From contig CM055108.1 of NCBI GenBank assembly GCA_029204225.1, forward strand, positions 9,050,601 to 9,114,600: a stretch of DNA of 64,000 bases, given 5' to 3'. A program made the position numbers and the translations under genes. This DNA comes from Diphasiastrum complanatum (lineage: Eukaryota > Streptophyta > Lycopodiopsida > Lycopodiales > Lycopodiaceae). The notes beneath the pieces are model-generated. The model searched no databases. It was not told where the DNA came from and saw only the letters and a list, made by a program, of their open reading frames with translations. This document shows, piece after piece, positions 20,310 through 32,599 of the stretch; the stretch's first letter is position 1; the number at the start of each line of letters is the position of its first letter.

Positions 20310-22620
20310 TTTCATTTGGCTGTAGAACTGTCTAGATTGAGCTTCAACTTGAAGATCCACTTGTTGTCGATGATTTTTGCATCTGCAGGAGCTTCGACAA
20401 GACGCCAGGTCTTGTTCTTCATCAATGAGTTGTAATCTGCATGCATGGCAGAATGCCAGTTGTCTGCATATAAATTTCATAATGCTTCTATCATTGAAGT
20501 GGATTCATTATTGCTAATGAATGCATGAGGGACAAAACGATCAGGTTCTTGTCGATGTCGTGTAGATCTTTAAACAACAGTTGGTTGTTGAGATGATGAT
20601 TCTCCTTGATGTGTGACAGAGATATCTTTGATGTTCTTCGGAATAGTTGCAGGTCGAGGCCTATTGATGGTGATGGGAGTCATTGGGATGAACTCTTGCA
20701 TTGGCTACTTCTACTTGAAGTCAAAAAATTTATCTTTGAGGAAGACAACATCTTGAATAACTGAGATTTGACTCGTTTCGACATCAAAAATTCTATGTGC
20801 CTTATGTGATGTTGAGTATCCAATGAAGGTACTCCTGCAACTAACAGGGTCAAGCTTATTTCTCAAATCAGAGGGAATGTGTACATAGCAAAGATGGTCA
20901 AACACTCGGAGGTGTCGTAAACTCAGTTTGTAGCTATAGAAAGCTTCGAAGGGAGTCTTTGAGTTGACTGCTTTGGTGTTCAAATAGTTTTGCAAATAGA
21001 AAGTTGTTGAAATAGTTTCAGCCCAAAAATCTTTGGTGAGCTGAGCATTTGACATCATCGATCATGCTGCATTTAGCAATGTTCGGTTCTTCTTTTCGGC
21101 TACTCCATTCTAATGTGGTGTGTAGTTTCATTTGATAGAAACTCTCCATCATTGTCAATACGAAGGATTTTGAGTCGTTGAACAGTTGTGTCTTAACGAA
21201 CTGTTTGAAGTCTTTGAAACAATGAAAAGCCTCATACTTGTTCTTGATGAATATAATGCTGGTAAATCTAGAATAATCATCAATAAAAGTGATAAAACAT
21301 AGTGCAGAACCTAGGGAGGAAATATTCATAGGGCCGCACAAATCACTATGTATTAATTCTAGAATGGACTTAGCTCTAGTGGCTTGTCCCTTTGGAAACC
21401 TTGATCTAGGCCATTTGCCAAGTAGGCACATCTCATAGACATGTCAAATGTCAGTGGAGGCAACATTAAGATTTAAATCCTTGACCATAGTATTATGATG
21501 CATATACAAGATTGATCTCATGTTTAGATGTCCTAATCTTTGATGCCATAATTGGAAATTTGAAGTACTCACATTTGTTGGAAGTGCATATTCGTGACCT
21601 AGAACATACAGATTATCTTCTCTGTTTTCACTTGAGTCACTGAAGTAGACATACTTTGAATCTACTATTGTGAGGTCTTCGAATAAGGACTTACATGCTG
21701 TCATGTGCTGAGAAGCACCAGATTTGAGATACCAATCCATCGCATCTCTGATGGATAAATCTTGTTTCATTAGCAGAGTTGTTTCTTCTTTAGAGGTTCT
21801 GGCAGAATCAGATCCTCCATCCTGCTGCATCTTTTTCTTGGCTTCGTTATGCTTGAGAGCTCGACAATCCTTGATGTCGTGGTTGGTTCTCTTGCAGTAC
21901 TTGCGAAAGAGTATGGTCTTAGGCTTTTGATGTTGTCGATTGTGTTGTTGTGATTGCTGGTCTGAATCAGTTTGCTTAGCCTTTGTCTTCTTGTCCTTCG
22001 AAGATTTCTTCTTCGGGAGCTGTTGCTTATTTGAATAGAGAGCGATTGTGTTCGTATTCAATGTGGATAAGCTTTTCCTTCTTACTTATTCCTATAATAA
22101 GCTTGTTGTCACCTTTTGGAGAGATAGATCAAGAGTATTATTGAGTAGCAATATCAGATTGTCATAAGAGAGAAGAAGACTAGATAGAAGAGACATGTTA
22201 GCATCTTCGTCTAATACTGGCAAACCTACTGCAGCTAATTGATTGAGTAGCTATTTGAAATCATTCAGATGATCTGTGACTGAGGTCGATTCACTAATAT
22301 TGAACAACAAGAACTTCTTCCTCAAGAAGAGACGAGCTGACACATTGCATTTGTTGTGAAAATTGCCCAACCACAAGAAGGTCAAGCTGAAATTCCTCAC
22401 TTGAAGCATGACGCAAATGGCAAGAGCTTTGCCATCCTTAGCTTCCCAAGCGGTCAGCATGTCAGGTTCTGTCGGTCTGGCTATTGATCCATTGACATAT
22501 TCCCAGAGTTTTTTTTTTCTATGAGTATCATCTTCATCTTGAACTTCCACATGTGGAAGTTGTCACCGTTGAACTTATTTATCAAGCGGATTTCTGAAGA
22601 TGTTCCTTCCATGATGAATG
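20310..22620 (-). pseudogene. Copia H gag, protease, integrase and N-terminal RT
   Basis: From 22620 leftwards: gag (KKLWEYVNGSIARP at 22510; nucleocapsid knuckle CKRTNHDIKDC near 21900), a protease with KSGASQHMT where the family has DSGAS (near 21720), GAG-pre-integrase (LWHQRLGHLNMRSI), integrase core from 21431 (LIHSDLCGPM, FIDDYSRF; the QNG..E region is frameshifted near 21110), then the integrase end (PFEAFYSYKLSLRHLRVF) and RT start near 20440-20330. At least four frameshifts and several stops are present. The lost protease Asp and broken integrase make it inactive. Confidence 0.78.
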
Positions 22621-22670
22621 ATCTAAGTATAGTAAACATTTTTGAATACTAATAGTAGTTTGGAATGTAA

Positions 22671-22682
22671 GCTCTGATACCA
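22671..22682 (-). other. Primer-binding site of copia H
   Basis: The minus strand reads TGGTATCAGAGC, the initiator Met tRNA type, next to the inferred LTR. Confidence 0.85.
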
Positions 22683-23300
22683 CTCTATTGGAGTGCTCTA
22701 GAATAGATTAGGTGCGGAAGAAGAGACACCGCTCCAACATAGAGAACATTTCAAAATCTTTACCAAAACTACAACATAAGCATTAACTTAGATTGAATGG
22801 AAGAATGTCTTGTAGGTGTCAAAGACAACCATGAAGGAGCAAACAATTAGGCATCTAAGACAACCATGCTACCTTTGAGATTAGAGATTCCGGATTGATA
22901 GAGTGTCAATAGAGAAAGAAAACTATCAGAAAGTATTCATAGTGCAATACAAATAAGAAGAATAGAGAATCTGAATTAAGCGGTCCTGAATACAACAATA
23001 GGTCACAATCTTATGTCCCAGAATGGCTCACAGTAATGGTGCAGTGATCCTAATTAGTTATTTATAGATTAAATAATTATCTCTATCTTCTGAATTGCTT
23101 TCGCTCTCTCTAAGATCTCTGATCCTATGGAATCAGATAATGAAGACACAATTGAGTTCACGTAGGAACTCTGTTTTACTCTTCTCCACTTGCATGCATT
23201 CATCACAAATTGACTCATTGTGTCTCATTATTGTTTACGTGAGTTGTCGTTATGTATATATGTACATGGAGCAATTACAATGACTGTGTAGACAACGAGC
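22683..23300 (-). repeat. Probable 5' LTR of copia H
   Basis: Non-coding, adjoining the primer-binding site. A minus-strand TATA-like box (CTATAAATA) lies near 23062. The outer edge is not fixed because no complete second LTR exists. Confidence 0.5.
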
Positions 23301-23439
23301 ATGAAATAGTGTAGTTATTGAAAAGTACTAAAGTGAACTGTGACGTGGTATGTGTTTGGACAGGGCAGTTTGGGTGATGTGAATCTCAAACCGAAGAATT
23401 TGAGTTCATGGGAGAACGAAGAGTATGTAGTCGAAGATC

Positions 23440-24108
23440 TCAAACTCAAAGAGTTCATGGTCGATCCTGCTTTTGCTCCAGTTGATAATTGCGCAGACGT
23501 TCAATATCAGAGAGTAAGATGCTTATGCTATGAAGCATGATCTAGAAATACATCAGTTTGATGTAAAGAGAGCCTTCCTCCACGGAGACCTAGATGAAGA
23601 AATTTTCATGAAACAGCTTGAAGGATATGAAGACCCGAACAATCGAGACTACATCTATCGGTTGCATCGATGTCTCTACAGTCTTAAGCAAGCCTCGCGA
23701 GCTTGGTATAAAAAACTCGATAATCTTATGAAGTCTCTAGGCTTTCATCCTACACAACCTGACTGCAACATCTATATCCCAAGGATAGAAGAAAATTTTG
23801 TGATTTTGACAATATTAATGGATGACTCTCTGATGATATAATCAATGAAACGAACAGTCAGATATCTGCAAATTACAAGATCATAGATCTAGGAGAAGCT
23901 ATAAAATATTTGGGGTTGTAGATCAAAAGAGACCAAATAAGAGGAGTCATGCATCTAAACCAGTCTGAATATGCTGAAAAAGTGTTGAAGCAATATGGGA
24001 TGATCAAATGCAAAGAGAAGACGACGTCGATGATAGTCGAAGCTAGATTGTCAAAGCAGGATTGCGCAAGCACAAATGAGAAGAGAAAAAAAATGGAGAG
24101 AATACAAT
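23440..24108 (+). pseudogene. Copia F2 reverse transcriptase fragment
   Basis: RT blocks HQFDVKRAFLHGDLDEEIFM and LKQASRAWYKKLD lead to the catalytic box, which here reads LMDD (near 23817) where the family has YVDD, then AEKVLKQYGMIKCKEK. A frameshift lies near 23530 and a stop at 23839. The frame ends at 24108 where antiparallel F sequence begins, and RNase H resumes at 25246. Upstream 23301-23439 holds only weakly copia-like open sequence. Confidence 0.78.
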
Positions 24109-25245
24109 CTCAAAATTGGGAGTCTAATGTAAATTACCGATGGAAAATCTGCACTCAGAAAATGCAAATTCCAGCTAGAACTCTGGTGACAAACTAATAG
24201 AAATTTCTTGAACGATTTGCGAACATTTTGTGAAACTGTTCTGGTCACGCATAATTTTTGCTCGAGAAGAATTTGCGATCCAGTCAAGCTCTACAATGAA
24301 AAGAAACAAAACGAAATGAAGCGAAACTAGACAAAAGAGAAGAATTCACAAAAAGATCAATCGGACTCTATAACGAGACGAAATGAAACGAAGCAAAATG
24401 AAGCAAAACTTAAATGAGCTCTGAAATTGATTTACTATTATAGCCAAGTTATCACGAAGCAAAGCGAAGCGAAACATGAAGCGAAAGCATTCGTGAATAA
24501 AATCAATTTGTGTGGAATTCAGATATGATTGCTGGTCACTGCCGGCTACATCATTTCTACAATCCTCTAGAATGTAGACAGACACTGTTGATCTATGTTA
24601 GAAATTATTATAGCATTCAACTAAATCAAACCAATATGCGAAATTGAATAAACAAGTGAATCAGAGACATGAATAGTAACAGACAAATATTCATTCGAGA
24701 TCATACAATCATTCAAAATAATATGTGCATAACAGCTACAATATTATCTATTGATCTTCTGATTTTTCAAGCCCTGTGCGACAGATCCACACAATGCATT
24801 GGCGTGAGAGAAAATACAATTCTCTCACGAAAAATGTCTTACTTACTAGCGGACTTCTGGATCTGCTGATTCTCTTACAAAATTGTCTCGCTCACAAGCG
24901 GACATGTATTTTGTATATTTTCATCTTACAGTATTATACATCAAGTAGAAAGTATATAGTTTGCAAACTTTTTCGTGTCACATTGTATAACTTCTAGATC
25001 AGAAAGATTAAACATCTACAACTAATCACGAATTACAAGAGTGGCAGATTAGCCATGTTCTAGAGTACTTCTGCTGATGTCATGATATCTGATCAAATAC
25101 TTGTACCCCTTGGTACTTGCCTAATCTTCTTGGTCCTTCATGGAGCAAGAATGATTTTGTGTCGTAAAACAATTCTGTGTCATGTGTCACAAAATTGTTC
25201 ACGAACATTTTTGTTTCATGTGTCTTTTATCTCAAAATCAAGGTG
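24109..25245 (-). mobile_element. Copia F LTR plus leader, inserted antiparallel in F2
   Basis: Read on the minus strand, 25245 to about 24620 matches the F1 LTR at 1740-2270, and 24610-24109 matches its leader, then becomes GAAGCGAAAC-type repetitive sequence. The two flanks are the RT and RNase H of another F copy. It is therefore an LTR-bearing fragment placed head-on inside a relative. No target duplication was recognised. Confidence 0.65.
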
Positions 25246-25916
25246 GAGAGCTAGCAAGGCTTTGGCAATTTCAATTACAGTTTGTACAAGATCTGATTTA
25301 GCATTCTCTGTCTATTCACTCAGTCAATTTTCCTCCAATCTTGGCATGCAACACTGGCAGAGCAAAACGAATCCTGCAATATCTGAAAGGCACCCACAAT
25401 TTTTGGTTGATCTACGAAAGAGAGAAGGAATTTATCCTACAACACTACAATGACGCAAGTTGGACTAGCTGCAAAGATGACAACAAGTCTGTAACAAGTG
25501 GATGTTCGTGGAGCTGTGATCAGTTGGACCTGCAAGAGGCAAACATTGGTGGCACAGTCTTCATGCGAAGCTAAATACATGGCAGCTTCAAAGGTGGAAA
25601 ATGAGGTAATATGGCTAAAAATGATGCTAGAAGGGATTGGTATACCGCATCAAGACCCCTCCATCATGAAGATGGATTTTCAGAGTGCTATTTATTTAGT
25701 CCAGGATCCAATTTTTCATTCAAAAACCAAACATCTATTTATGAAATACCATCATGTTCAAGATCTGATCTCGAAAGGAGAGTTCTGTGTCGAGTTTATA
25801 AGATCAGAAGATATGATTGCAGGCATGCTAACCAAGCCGCTGGACAAGCCACTATTTACAAAACACCGAAGATCAATCAGAATTGGATGAAGAAGGTTAC
25901 ATTGTTCAAGAGGGAG
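25246..25916 (+). pseudogene. Copia F2 RT end and RNase H
   Basis: It begins with the RSDLAFSVYSLSQF segment, then RNase H pieces (DASWTSCKDDNKSVTSG, LVAQSSCEAKYMA, SKTKHLFMKYH, GMLTKPLDKP) spread over two or three frames. The polypurine tract AAGAGGGAG (25908-25916) and the LTR follow. Confidence 0.8.
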
Positions 25917-26345
25917 TGTTAGAGATGGTGAACTCATGCAATCCTTCCGGCCAACAAATCGGTGCAACATGGACACCAAACTATCAAATTCCAATGCTAG
26001 TGCTGAGATAGACTTTGGCACAAATGAGTTGTCAGGTGACTCAAATTATCGGGCCTTAGTCTGTCGGATGTGAAGCTTTAAACTGTCATGCTCAACCATA
26101 AAGGAATGTTACAAGAGAATGTAGTTAATTTATTGTTTAACATAATTCTCCCTTGTAACGATTAGTTGAACTATCTTTTAATCCCATCTGGCAAGACATA
26201 AGTATAGACTTTTTTCAATCGTTTGTCTTCGTCTCCTTTGACTTCCGTGTTCGCGAAACCCTTCGTATCTTGTGTCTCCAGATTTTTGAGTTCGCGAACA
26301 TCTTTGTTAGATTGAGGGCTGAAAGCTAACAAGGCTTTGTAGTTA
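25917..26345 (+). repeat. 3' LTR of copia F2 (right edge approximate)
   Basis: It starts TGTTAGAGATGGTGAACTC after the polypurine tract. The same start, with changes, marks the D LTRs at 44130 and 45019. Its right end meets the 3' end of the minus-strand copia L near 26350. Confidence 0.6.
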
Positions 26346-26353
26346 GAAATATT

Positions 26354-27392
26354 TCATTTCTTTAGCTCCCTCTCAAAGCATGATAGCTTTACGATCCCGA
26401 GACTTCTCCTTTGTCTCTCAAAGAGTCCTTTGTCTAGGGCTTTGGTGAAGATGTCAGCAACCATGTCTTTCATTCCTATGAAGGTAATCTGCATCATCTT
26501 CTTTTCAATCAGATCCCTGATCAAGTGGTACTTGATCGCAATGTGCTTCGTTCTAGAATGGAACACGGGATCTTTCGTCAGGTGTATTGCAAAGGTGTTG
26601 TCCATCTGCAAGACCAAAGGCTCGTTCCTTGTTTCGCCCAATTTGTCCAGAAACTGCCTTAGCCAAATTATTTCGTTGGCCATCTTCGCTGCTGCTACGT
26701 ATTCTGCTTCGCAAGATGATTGGGCCAGAACGATCTGCTTCTTGCTGACCCAGAGAACTACTGCTCCTGATGCAATGGTGCATCCTCTTGAGACGCTTTT
26801 ACAGTCGTCCTTGAGAGATGCCCAACTAGCATCTCTATAGGCAAGTACCCTAAAGCCTGCACCACGACAATAACACAAGCCATAATCCCTCGTAATTGAA
26901 GATATTGCAAAATTTGTTTTGCAATCTTCCAATGTGTCGAGCCTGGATTTGTGTAGAATTGGCTCATCCTAAATACTGCATAAGCAATATCAGGACGTGT
27001 ATTGTCAGCAAGGTACATTAGTGATCATATCAGCCTCTTGTAAGGTGTGAGCTGCATTTGTTCTCTCTCTTCCTCAGTTTTTGGAGAGTCATCATTCGTC
27101 AGCACCGTCCCTGCGAGAATTGGAGATTTAGCATCCCAAAGTCCTCTAGGATCTTCTGGGTGTATCTAGACTGGTGAAGGTATAACTTACCTCCCTCATA
27201 GTCCCTTTCAATTTGTAAGCCTAGGTAACACTTGGCTTCTCCCAGATCCATTATCTCGAAATGTTTCGAGATGTCTGCCTTTATTTCAGCTATTAGCTGC
27301 TCACTCCTGCAAAGTATCATAGTGTCGTCCACATACACAGCCACAATGATGATCTGCCCATCTGTAACTCTGACATATACAGTGGAATCAGA
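26354..27392 (-). pseudogene. Copia L reverse transcriptase and RNase H fragment
   Basis: From right to left: RT with the intact catalytic box AVYVDDTMIL (near 27335), DLGEAKCYLGLQI and HQSRYTQKILEDF, a frameshift near 27100, NTRPDIAYAVFRMSQF, another shift near 26930, then a well-kept RNase H (DASWASLKDDCKS, LAQSSCEAEYVAAA, HSRTKHIAIKYH, DIFTKALDK) to 26354. The start of RT is cut off at 27393 by a K-type LTR. A GAGAGGGAG polypurine-like run lies near 26365. Confidence 0.82.
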
Positions 27393-27790
27393 TGTTGGTT
27401 GATTCTGTTGAATCCCCAAGATACTCGGACAGAGCAACTCAAGAGCACCTCTCACCTTAGACCAAGGAGGTCTCTGAGAAGACGAGACTAATGAAGACTG
27501 AGAGCTGAGTACTAGAGCCGAGGAATACTAGTTAGTAATGACAAGTAAGAACTACGTAAGCCTCATGGTGAATCCCGAAAGATGGAATGACCATGTAGGA
27601 ACTAGTATTTCTAGACAATGTATTAAATACAAGTAGGCCCCTCTTAAAGAAAGTAGAGTGAGCCACCTTTTGATGGTGACCTCTAGTGGAGAGCATTATT
27701 CCACTTGTAATTTGTGAAATGTGGAAATTCCACTAGGATGCCACCTAAGGAGCTCTCTTGCTTATTTAAGAGACTCCCTCTTTGAGTAGA
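27393..27790 (+). repeat. Family K LTR, copy K1 (plus orientation)
   Basis: It begins TGTTGGTTGATTC inside copia L and matches the reverse complement of 28586-28983 over 398 bp. Sequence from 27791 to 27957 has no match in the window and could be the rest of this LTR or other debris. Confidence 0.75.
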
Positions 27791-27957
27791 GGAGCTTTTT
27801 GTGAATTGTATCAACTCCATGCTGAAATGAGAAGAGCCTTCACAAGTTTGGTACAACCCTTGAGCTCCTTGATCGTGCTTATTTCTTGAGTGATGCATTT
27901 ATGATCTTGCCCTTCCCTCCTTTTGTGTGTGGTTGTGGACTGTAGAGTGGATTAGGT

Positions 27958-28585
27958 TTGCTGCTTTTGTGGAGTGGATTAGCTTTGGACTCCTACAGAA
28001 CAACAAAGATTTTGGAGCTAGTGCACTCTGACATCTACGGACCATTCAACGTGATTTCAGTAGGAGATTCAAAGTATTACATAACCTTCATTGATGATTA
28101 TAACAAAATTTTCAAAGTGTACTTTATTCAGAATAAATATGAAGCGCTCGATAAATTCATAGAATATGTGAATCGGACAGAAAGATGCACAGGCAGCAAA
28201 GTGAAGCATATCAAAACAAATCGAGGTGGCGAATATATCTCGAATCGCTTCACTGACTTCTGCTATGATCATGGCATGATTCACAGAAGAATTGCAACCT
28301 ATACACCGCAACACAATGGTGTTGCTGAATGAAAGAACAGGACCCTAATGGAAGCAACCAGATGCATGATGGCCTACTCGAAAGCTCCAAGGGCACTGTG
28401 GGCTGAAGCAATAGCTATAGGCGCATACATCCAGAATAGGACAAGTAAGTCTGGTGTTCCTCACACGACACCACATGAGCTATGGTGGGGTAGAAAGCCC
28501 AACCTGTCTCACATCAGAATATTTGGCTGTGCATCATATGCACATATTCCTGATAAGCTTTGAAAGAAGCTTGATGAGAAAGCCG
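27958..28585 (+). pseudogene. Copia integrase fragment
   Basis: Integrase core in one frame with a single TGA at 28330: LELVHSDIYGPF (first Asp), FIDDYN, KTNRGGEYIS (second acid region, with Asn-Arg where relatives have Asp-Asn), TPQHNGVAE (catalytic Glu just before the stop), then the MEATRCMMAY, ALWAEAI and PHELWWGRKPNL blocks. It lies between two inverted K LTRs and has the opposite orientation to copia L, so it comes from a different insertion or an inversion. Confidence 0.82.
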
Positions 28586-28983
28586 TCTACTCAAAGAGAG
28601 AGTCTCTTAAATAAGCAAGAGAGCTCCTTAGGTGGCATCCTAATGGAATTTTCACATTTCACAAATTATAAGTGGAATAATGCTCTCCACTAGAGGTCAC
28701 CATCAAAAGGTGGCTCACTCTACTTTCTTTAAGAGGGGTCTACTTGCATTTAATACATTTGCCTAGAAATACTAGTTCCTACATGGTCATTCCATCTTCC
28801 GGGATTCACCATGAGGCTTACGTAGTTCTTACTTGTCATTACTAACTAGTATTCCTCGACTCTAATACTCGGCTCTCAGTATTCATTAGTCTCGTCTTCT
28901 CAGAGACCTCCTTGGTCTAAGGTGAGAGGTGCCTTGAGTTGCTCTGTCCGAGTATCTTGGGGATTCGACAGAATCAGCCAACA
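28586..28983 (-). repeat. 3' LTR of K2 (398 bp by homology)
   Basis: On the minus strand it begins TGTTGGCTGATTCTGTCG after a purine-rich run. It is the reverse complement of 27393-27790, with scattered substitutions. Confidence 0.75.
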
Positions 28984-28995
28984 TCATCCCACCCT

Positions 28996-30442
28996 TAATG
29001 TGTTGTAGGACCCACTGCAATCCATATTGGACGATGTTGCTCCGCTTTTGCATTGGCGTCTTTGAATGGTACTTGGAAAAGCGAAGATCTTCATTCGCTT
29101 ACATAAAACCAAGTGCTTATTGTCGCCGATCTGTAACACAAAAATTGTCTTTTACAGATTGCCGCAATTTGATTAGAATGTCTTATTGCTATAGGTGGTT
29201 GACATTCTCAAAATTGGAGGGCTCTCAACAGCTTCACAACTTGCATGCTCGATTGCTTTCCATGTGTCTCTTTGTTTTGTCACTTGTATCTTCTGGGAGG
29301 TCTGTGTCATCCATTTGCTTCTGGGTGTTTCCATGGTTCTTCTCTTAGTTGAAATTCCAGTCTCAAGGAAAACCTTTGATCTGCAGATTACACAAACTTT
29401 GATTATCAGTCTCAAGGGGCTGGACTCATCAGAAACTGGTGGTAGGAACATATTTGGGTGGACAGTTTGGTATGGTAAAGAAACATGATGAAGGCTTGGT
29501 GGCAGGGTGAAGGAACTGATAGTTCTACAGTTGCAGCCTTGGAACCTTACAATGTCGAGCTTTGACCACCACTTGTTGGGTGAGGAGCTCACTTTATTTT
29601 GTAGGTTCACGGTTGTCTTCATCTTTTTCCATTTTTTTCTGCAGCTCTTTCTTTTGATCCATTACTTTTGGATCTCTTTGGGCTTCATACGAGAGGATTC
29701 AACTATCATTGCTCTAGAGAGTTTCTTTTGATCAAGGCTAATCTGACTCAACTGTTGCTTAAGTTTTGTCCTTTCCTCCTCAGCTTCTTTGCTTGATTTC
29801 TTATGTTTTCTAGCTGCTTCGCCTGCTTCTTAGAACTTCGGTTGGCTGATCAACCATTGTAGGTGGCAATTGGTCTCCGCAAGACATTTGCAATGATCTT
29901 TCAGCCGCTTTGGTAGAAGTAGTGAAATGATGATAAGCAAACAGATGGAAGGCAGGGCGGAGGTGGTGACATCGATAGATGGTGTGGACGATAGGCATGA
30001 GAATGGGCGCAAAAGTATGGCAAGAGGTCGGTTGAAGGAGACTGATTTCCCAATGCTTGTGTTTTCTTTTCTAAAGGATCTTCATCATGACTGGGATACT
30101 TCTTCTAATTGAGTCTCTTTGGATCACCCAACTGCCTTCTTTAGCCTGGTCTTTTTCATATTTGACTTGTGACCTTGGCTGTCGATCTTGTTGATGTTGT
30201 TGTTGGCAGCGTACTACTCCAGTGGATCCAAGCAAATCCACTCTCTCCCCCCCCAAAAAAAAATTTGTTGGTTGGGATGTTGTTGTTGGTAACTGTTCAT
30301 GCTCAAGATTGGATCGGCGTGTGGAGCACATAGTTGAGACACGTTGAACATGGGACTGGACTAAAGATTGAACAAATTTTAACGAAATTTGTTTCAATCT
30401 TGTTGTAGTTGACTCAAAAATGAATATGATGATGAGATTCAA
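28996..30442 (-). pseudogene. Unrecognised 3' coding region of K2
   Basis: Open minus-strand stretches at 30442-30071 (Gln/Arg-rich, with SQVKYEKDQAKE) and 29622-29173 contain a motif shared with K3 at 34880-34520: PLRLI, then KVC plus two residues, CRSKVFL, then a basic ERRT/PR.KW pattern. The last part before the LTR also matches K3 (VQYELQWVLQHIRGG in K3). The conserved CxxC pair could be a metal-binding or disulfide element. Both copies are frameshifted. I do not recognise the family; it is not RT or integrase. Confidence 0.45.
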
Positions 30443-31220
30443 GAATCAACTCTAACGTGACAAAGATTTCTTAAAGTTTCAGTATGCTCAAAGATCGTAA
30501 ACTCTGTGCAAGGTGATCTGAAGGTGGGTATTTGAATGAAAATGTGTTCTTGAGATGCTCTATGGAAGACTATCGTATAGTAGGTATTTCTCATGAAAAA
30601 ATCAATCACACACTAGGAATGAAGAGCAACAAGGAAATAAACAAACTATACAGAGAGTGAGAACTGTATAGCACTTGTCGAACAAAACTTGCATTCATCA
30701 ACATTGATAAGTCACCTTGATAGTTGCAATATTCCATTGTTTGTAGAGTAAGGAGACTTACTCTCACATGCCCTTGTCAAAACAAGGCAGGGTCGGTTAC
30801 ACTAAAATCTACCATCATGGATAGCAAATGTTGTAAGATATAGCTTGAGATGCAGGTATGGTTGAGGTACTATGTTCTGAGGACCTCTCTGAACAAGAGA
30901 TTCAGAACCAAATCTCTATATGGATTTCCAAATCGTAGATTTATTGTGGATTGGCACATTGGAAATCTGATCAGCATGTGTAAAGACAAATAGATTTGAG
31001 GTTGTAGAAGGGGAGAAAAATTGTCAATTCCTTGTGGAGGTTGCTCTTGTTTGGACATTGTAGCAGATGACGGAATATCGATTTCACTTTCTTTCGACAA
31101 GGACTCATTTCATATTAGTGTCTTCGGGCATTTTGGAGCTAGTATATTATGCGGTAATGTAGAAGTTTGCAAGAAACTTCTCAATTGAGCAGCAGGTTTA
31201 ACTGTTGGTTGCTATGGTGC
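30443..31220. other. K2 spacer between gag and the 3' coding region
   Basis: No convincing gene. Its sequence is nearly the same as K3 at 35790-35944 joined to 42377-43017, and it contains the uninterrupted version of the site where copia A inserted (near 30590-30605). Confidence 0.6.
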
Positions 31221-32593
31221 TCATGTGTTTGTTGTGAGGATCCTATCGGGATTCATAATTGACGTGATGGGCAAGTAGGATATTAGTTGGTTGTTTCGGA
31301 TAGTCTTTGAAACTATGTTTTCTGATACAGTCGAGACACTCAGCATGGTACTGGGTCTTAACTGGACAATCAACCATGAAGTGGCCGGTTTCACCACAGA
31401 TGAAACATCTGGTGTGCAATGGCCCTTGTATAACAGCGTAGCCATCTTGTATGGCTAGTGGTGCTAGACTTTCAGGTGGATATTCATGATAAGTCAAGGC
31501 ATTTCCAGACTGTGATGATTGTTCTTCATATTGTTGAACTGTATGTGTTTGGATAGGTCAATATGAAGGACAAGCATCAACATGATGCGTAGCCCTGCAG
31601 TGTGGGCACCATATTGGTTTTTGTCTGTAAGGTACCTGTGCAGTGTTTGGCTGACCAGACATACTGCTTTGGATAGACTTCAAGTTAGTTTGAAACTCAT
31701 TGGTGAGTTTCTCCATCTGTAGTTGATGTTGCTTATTAAGCAACTCCAATTGGGATTTTCAAAGCTGATCTCGGGTGTCCTCGATCGGCTTTGACTCATG
31801 GGCAAGAGCACGTGGTGCTCGTCTTTCCCTGGATTCGTCAACATCTGATCCTTCATCTTCTTCCTTGATGGCATCAGACATAGCTAGTTTGAGGCTCATG
31901 TATTCGTCATTTGATTTTAGCTCCCATCTAATCCATCTTGGAAGGCCGACTAAAAACTAGATGATGAGCATCTGTTTGGAGGGTTGTTCCTGTACTTGAC
32001 TTTTGAGGCGTTTGAAACGCTCGATATAGTCTTGTATGCGTTCATCTTTTGTCATTTTGATGTTACTCAATTTGACAAAAGGGCTCTCGACCAAGCGAAA
32101 GGGCTTAAAATGCTTGATAAAGGACTCTTTTAAAATTGACCAGTCTGTCTTTTTGTCACGATCAAAGTTGAAAACCAATCACGTGCTTTAGCGATCATGG
32201 TCATCGAAAACAGTTGGACCATAGCATCGGGAGAGGTTTCGCCATACACATCACATGAATTCTCAAATATTTGCAGAAATCGTTGAGGGGCCGAACTACC
32301 GTCAAACTTTGGTAGATCTAACTTGGGTGTACGTCTTCAAGATGAGCATTGTGGATAACAGAAATGCCATTAAAGTTGGGTCTGGCCTGTGAGGGTTCAG
32401 CACCATAAAAATGGGCTCTGGCTCATGAAGACTCGGCTCTATCAGGCTCTTGTCCCTCAAATAGGTTTGTGGATGCCTCTTGGAGTTCGGTCCTCATTCG
32501 GTAGAACCTATGACGTCTGATTTGTTCAGCGACAGGGGACCTGACCTCGTATGGATAATCGTTTGGAATTTCAGGGTTTTTTTGTTGGTCCAT
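31221..32593 (-). pseudogene. K2 gag with multiple zinc knuckles
   Basis: It starts at 32593 (MDQQKNPEIPNDYPYE). The gag core follows (WSILKESFIKHFKPF, then RIQDYIERFKRLKSQV, 32160-31990), a coiled coil with QLEMEKL-like heptads (31750-31690), then the knuckles CPHCRATHHVDAC (31610) and CFICGETGHFMVDC (31410), and a third CxxC..H unit (CLDCIRKHSFKDY, 31335). Frames change near 32190, 31950, 31750 and 31500. It would be a nucleocapsid-type protein; this copy is broken. Confidence 0.75.
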
Positions 32594-32599
32594 TGTGTA

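Larger units (their letters stand above)
14187..23300 (-). mobile_element. Copia family H, decayed and split by gypsy J
   Basis: On the minus strand: 5' LTR (~23300-22683), primer-binding site, gag, protease, integrase and N-terminal RT (22620-20310), an interruption by element J (20304-15369), then the rest of RT, RNase H, polypurine tract and an LTR fragment (15368-14187). The RT reading resumes across J, and a 5-bp GAGCT flanks J on both sides. The left end abuts chromovirus G. The copy is inactive. Confidence 0.82.
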
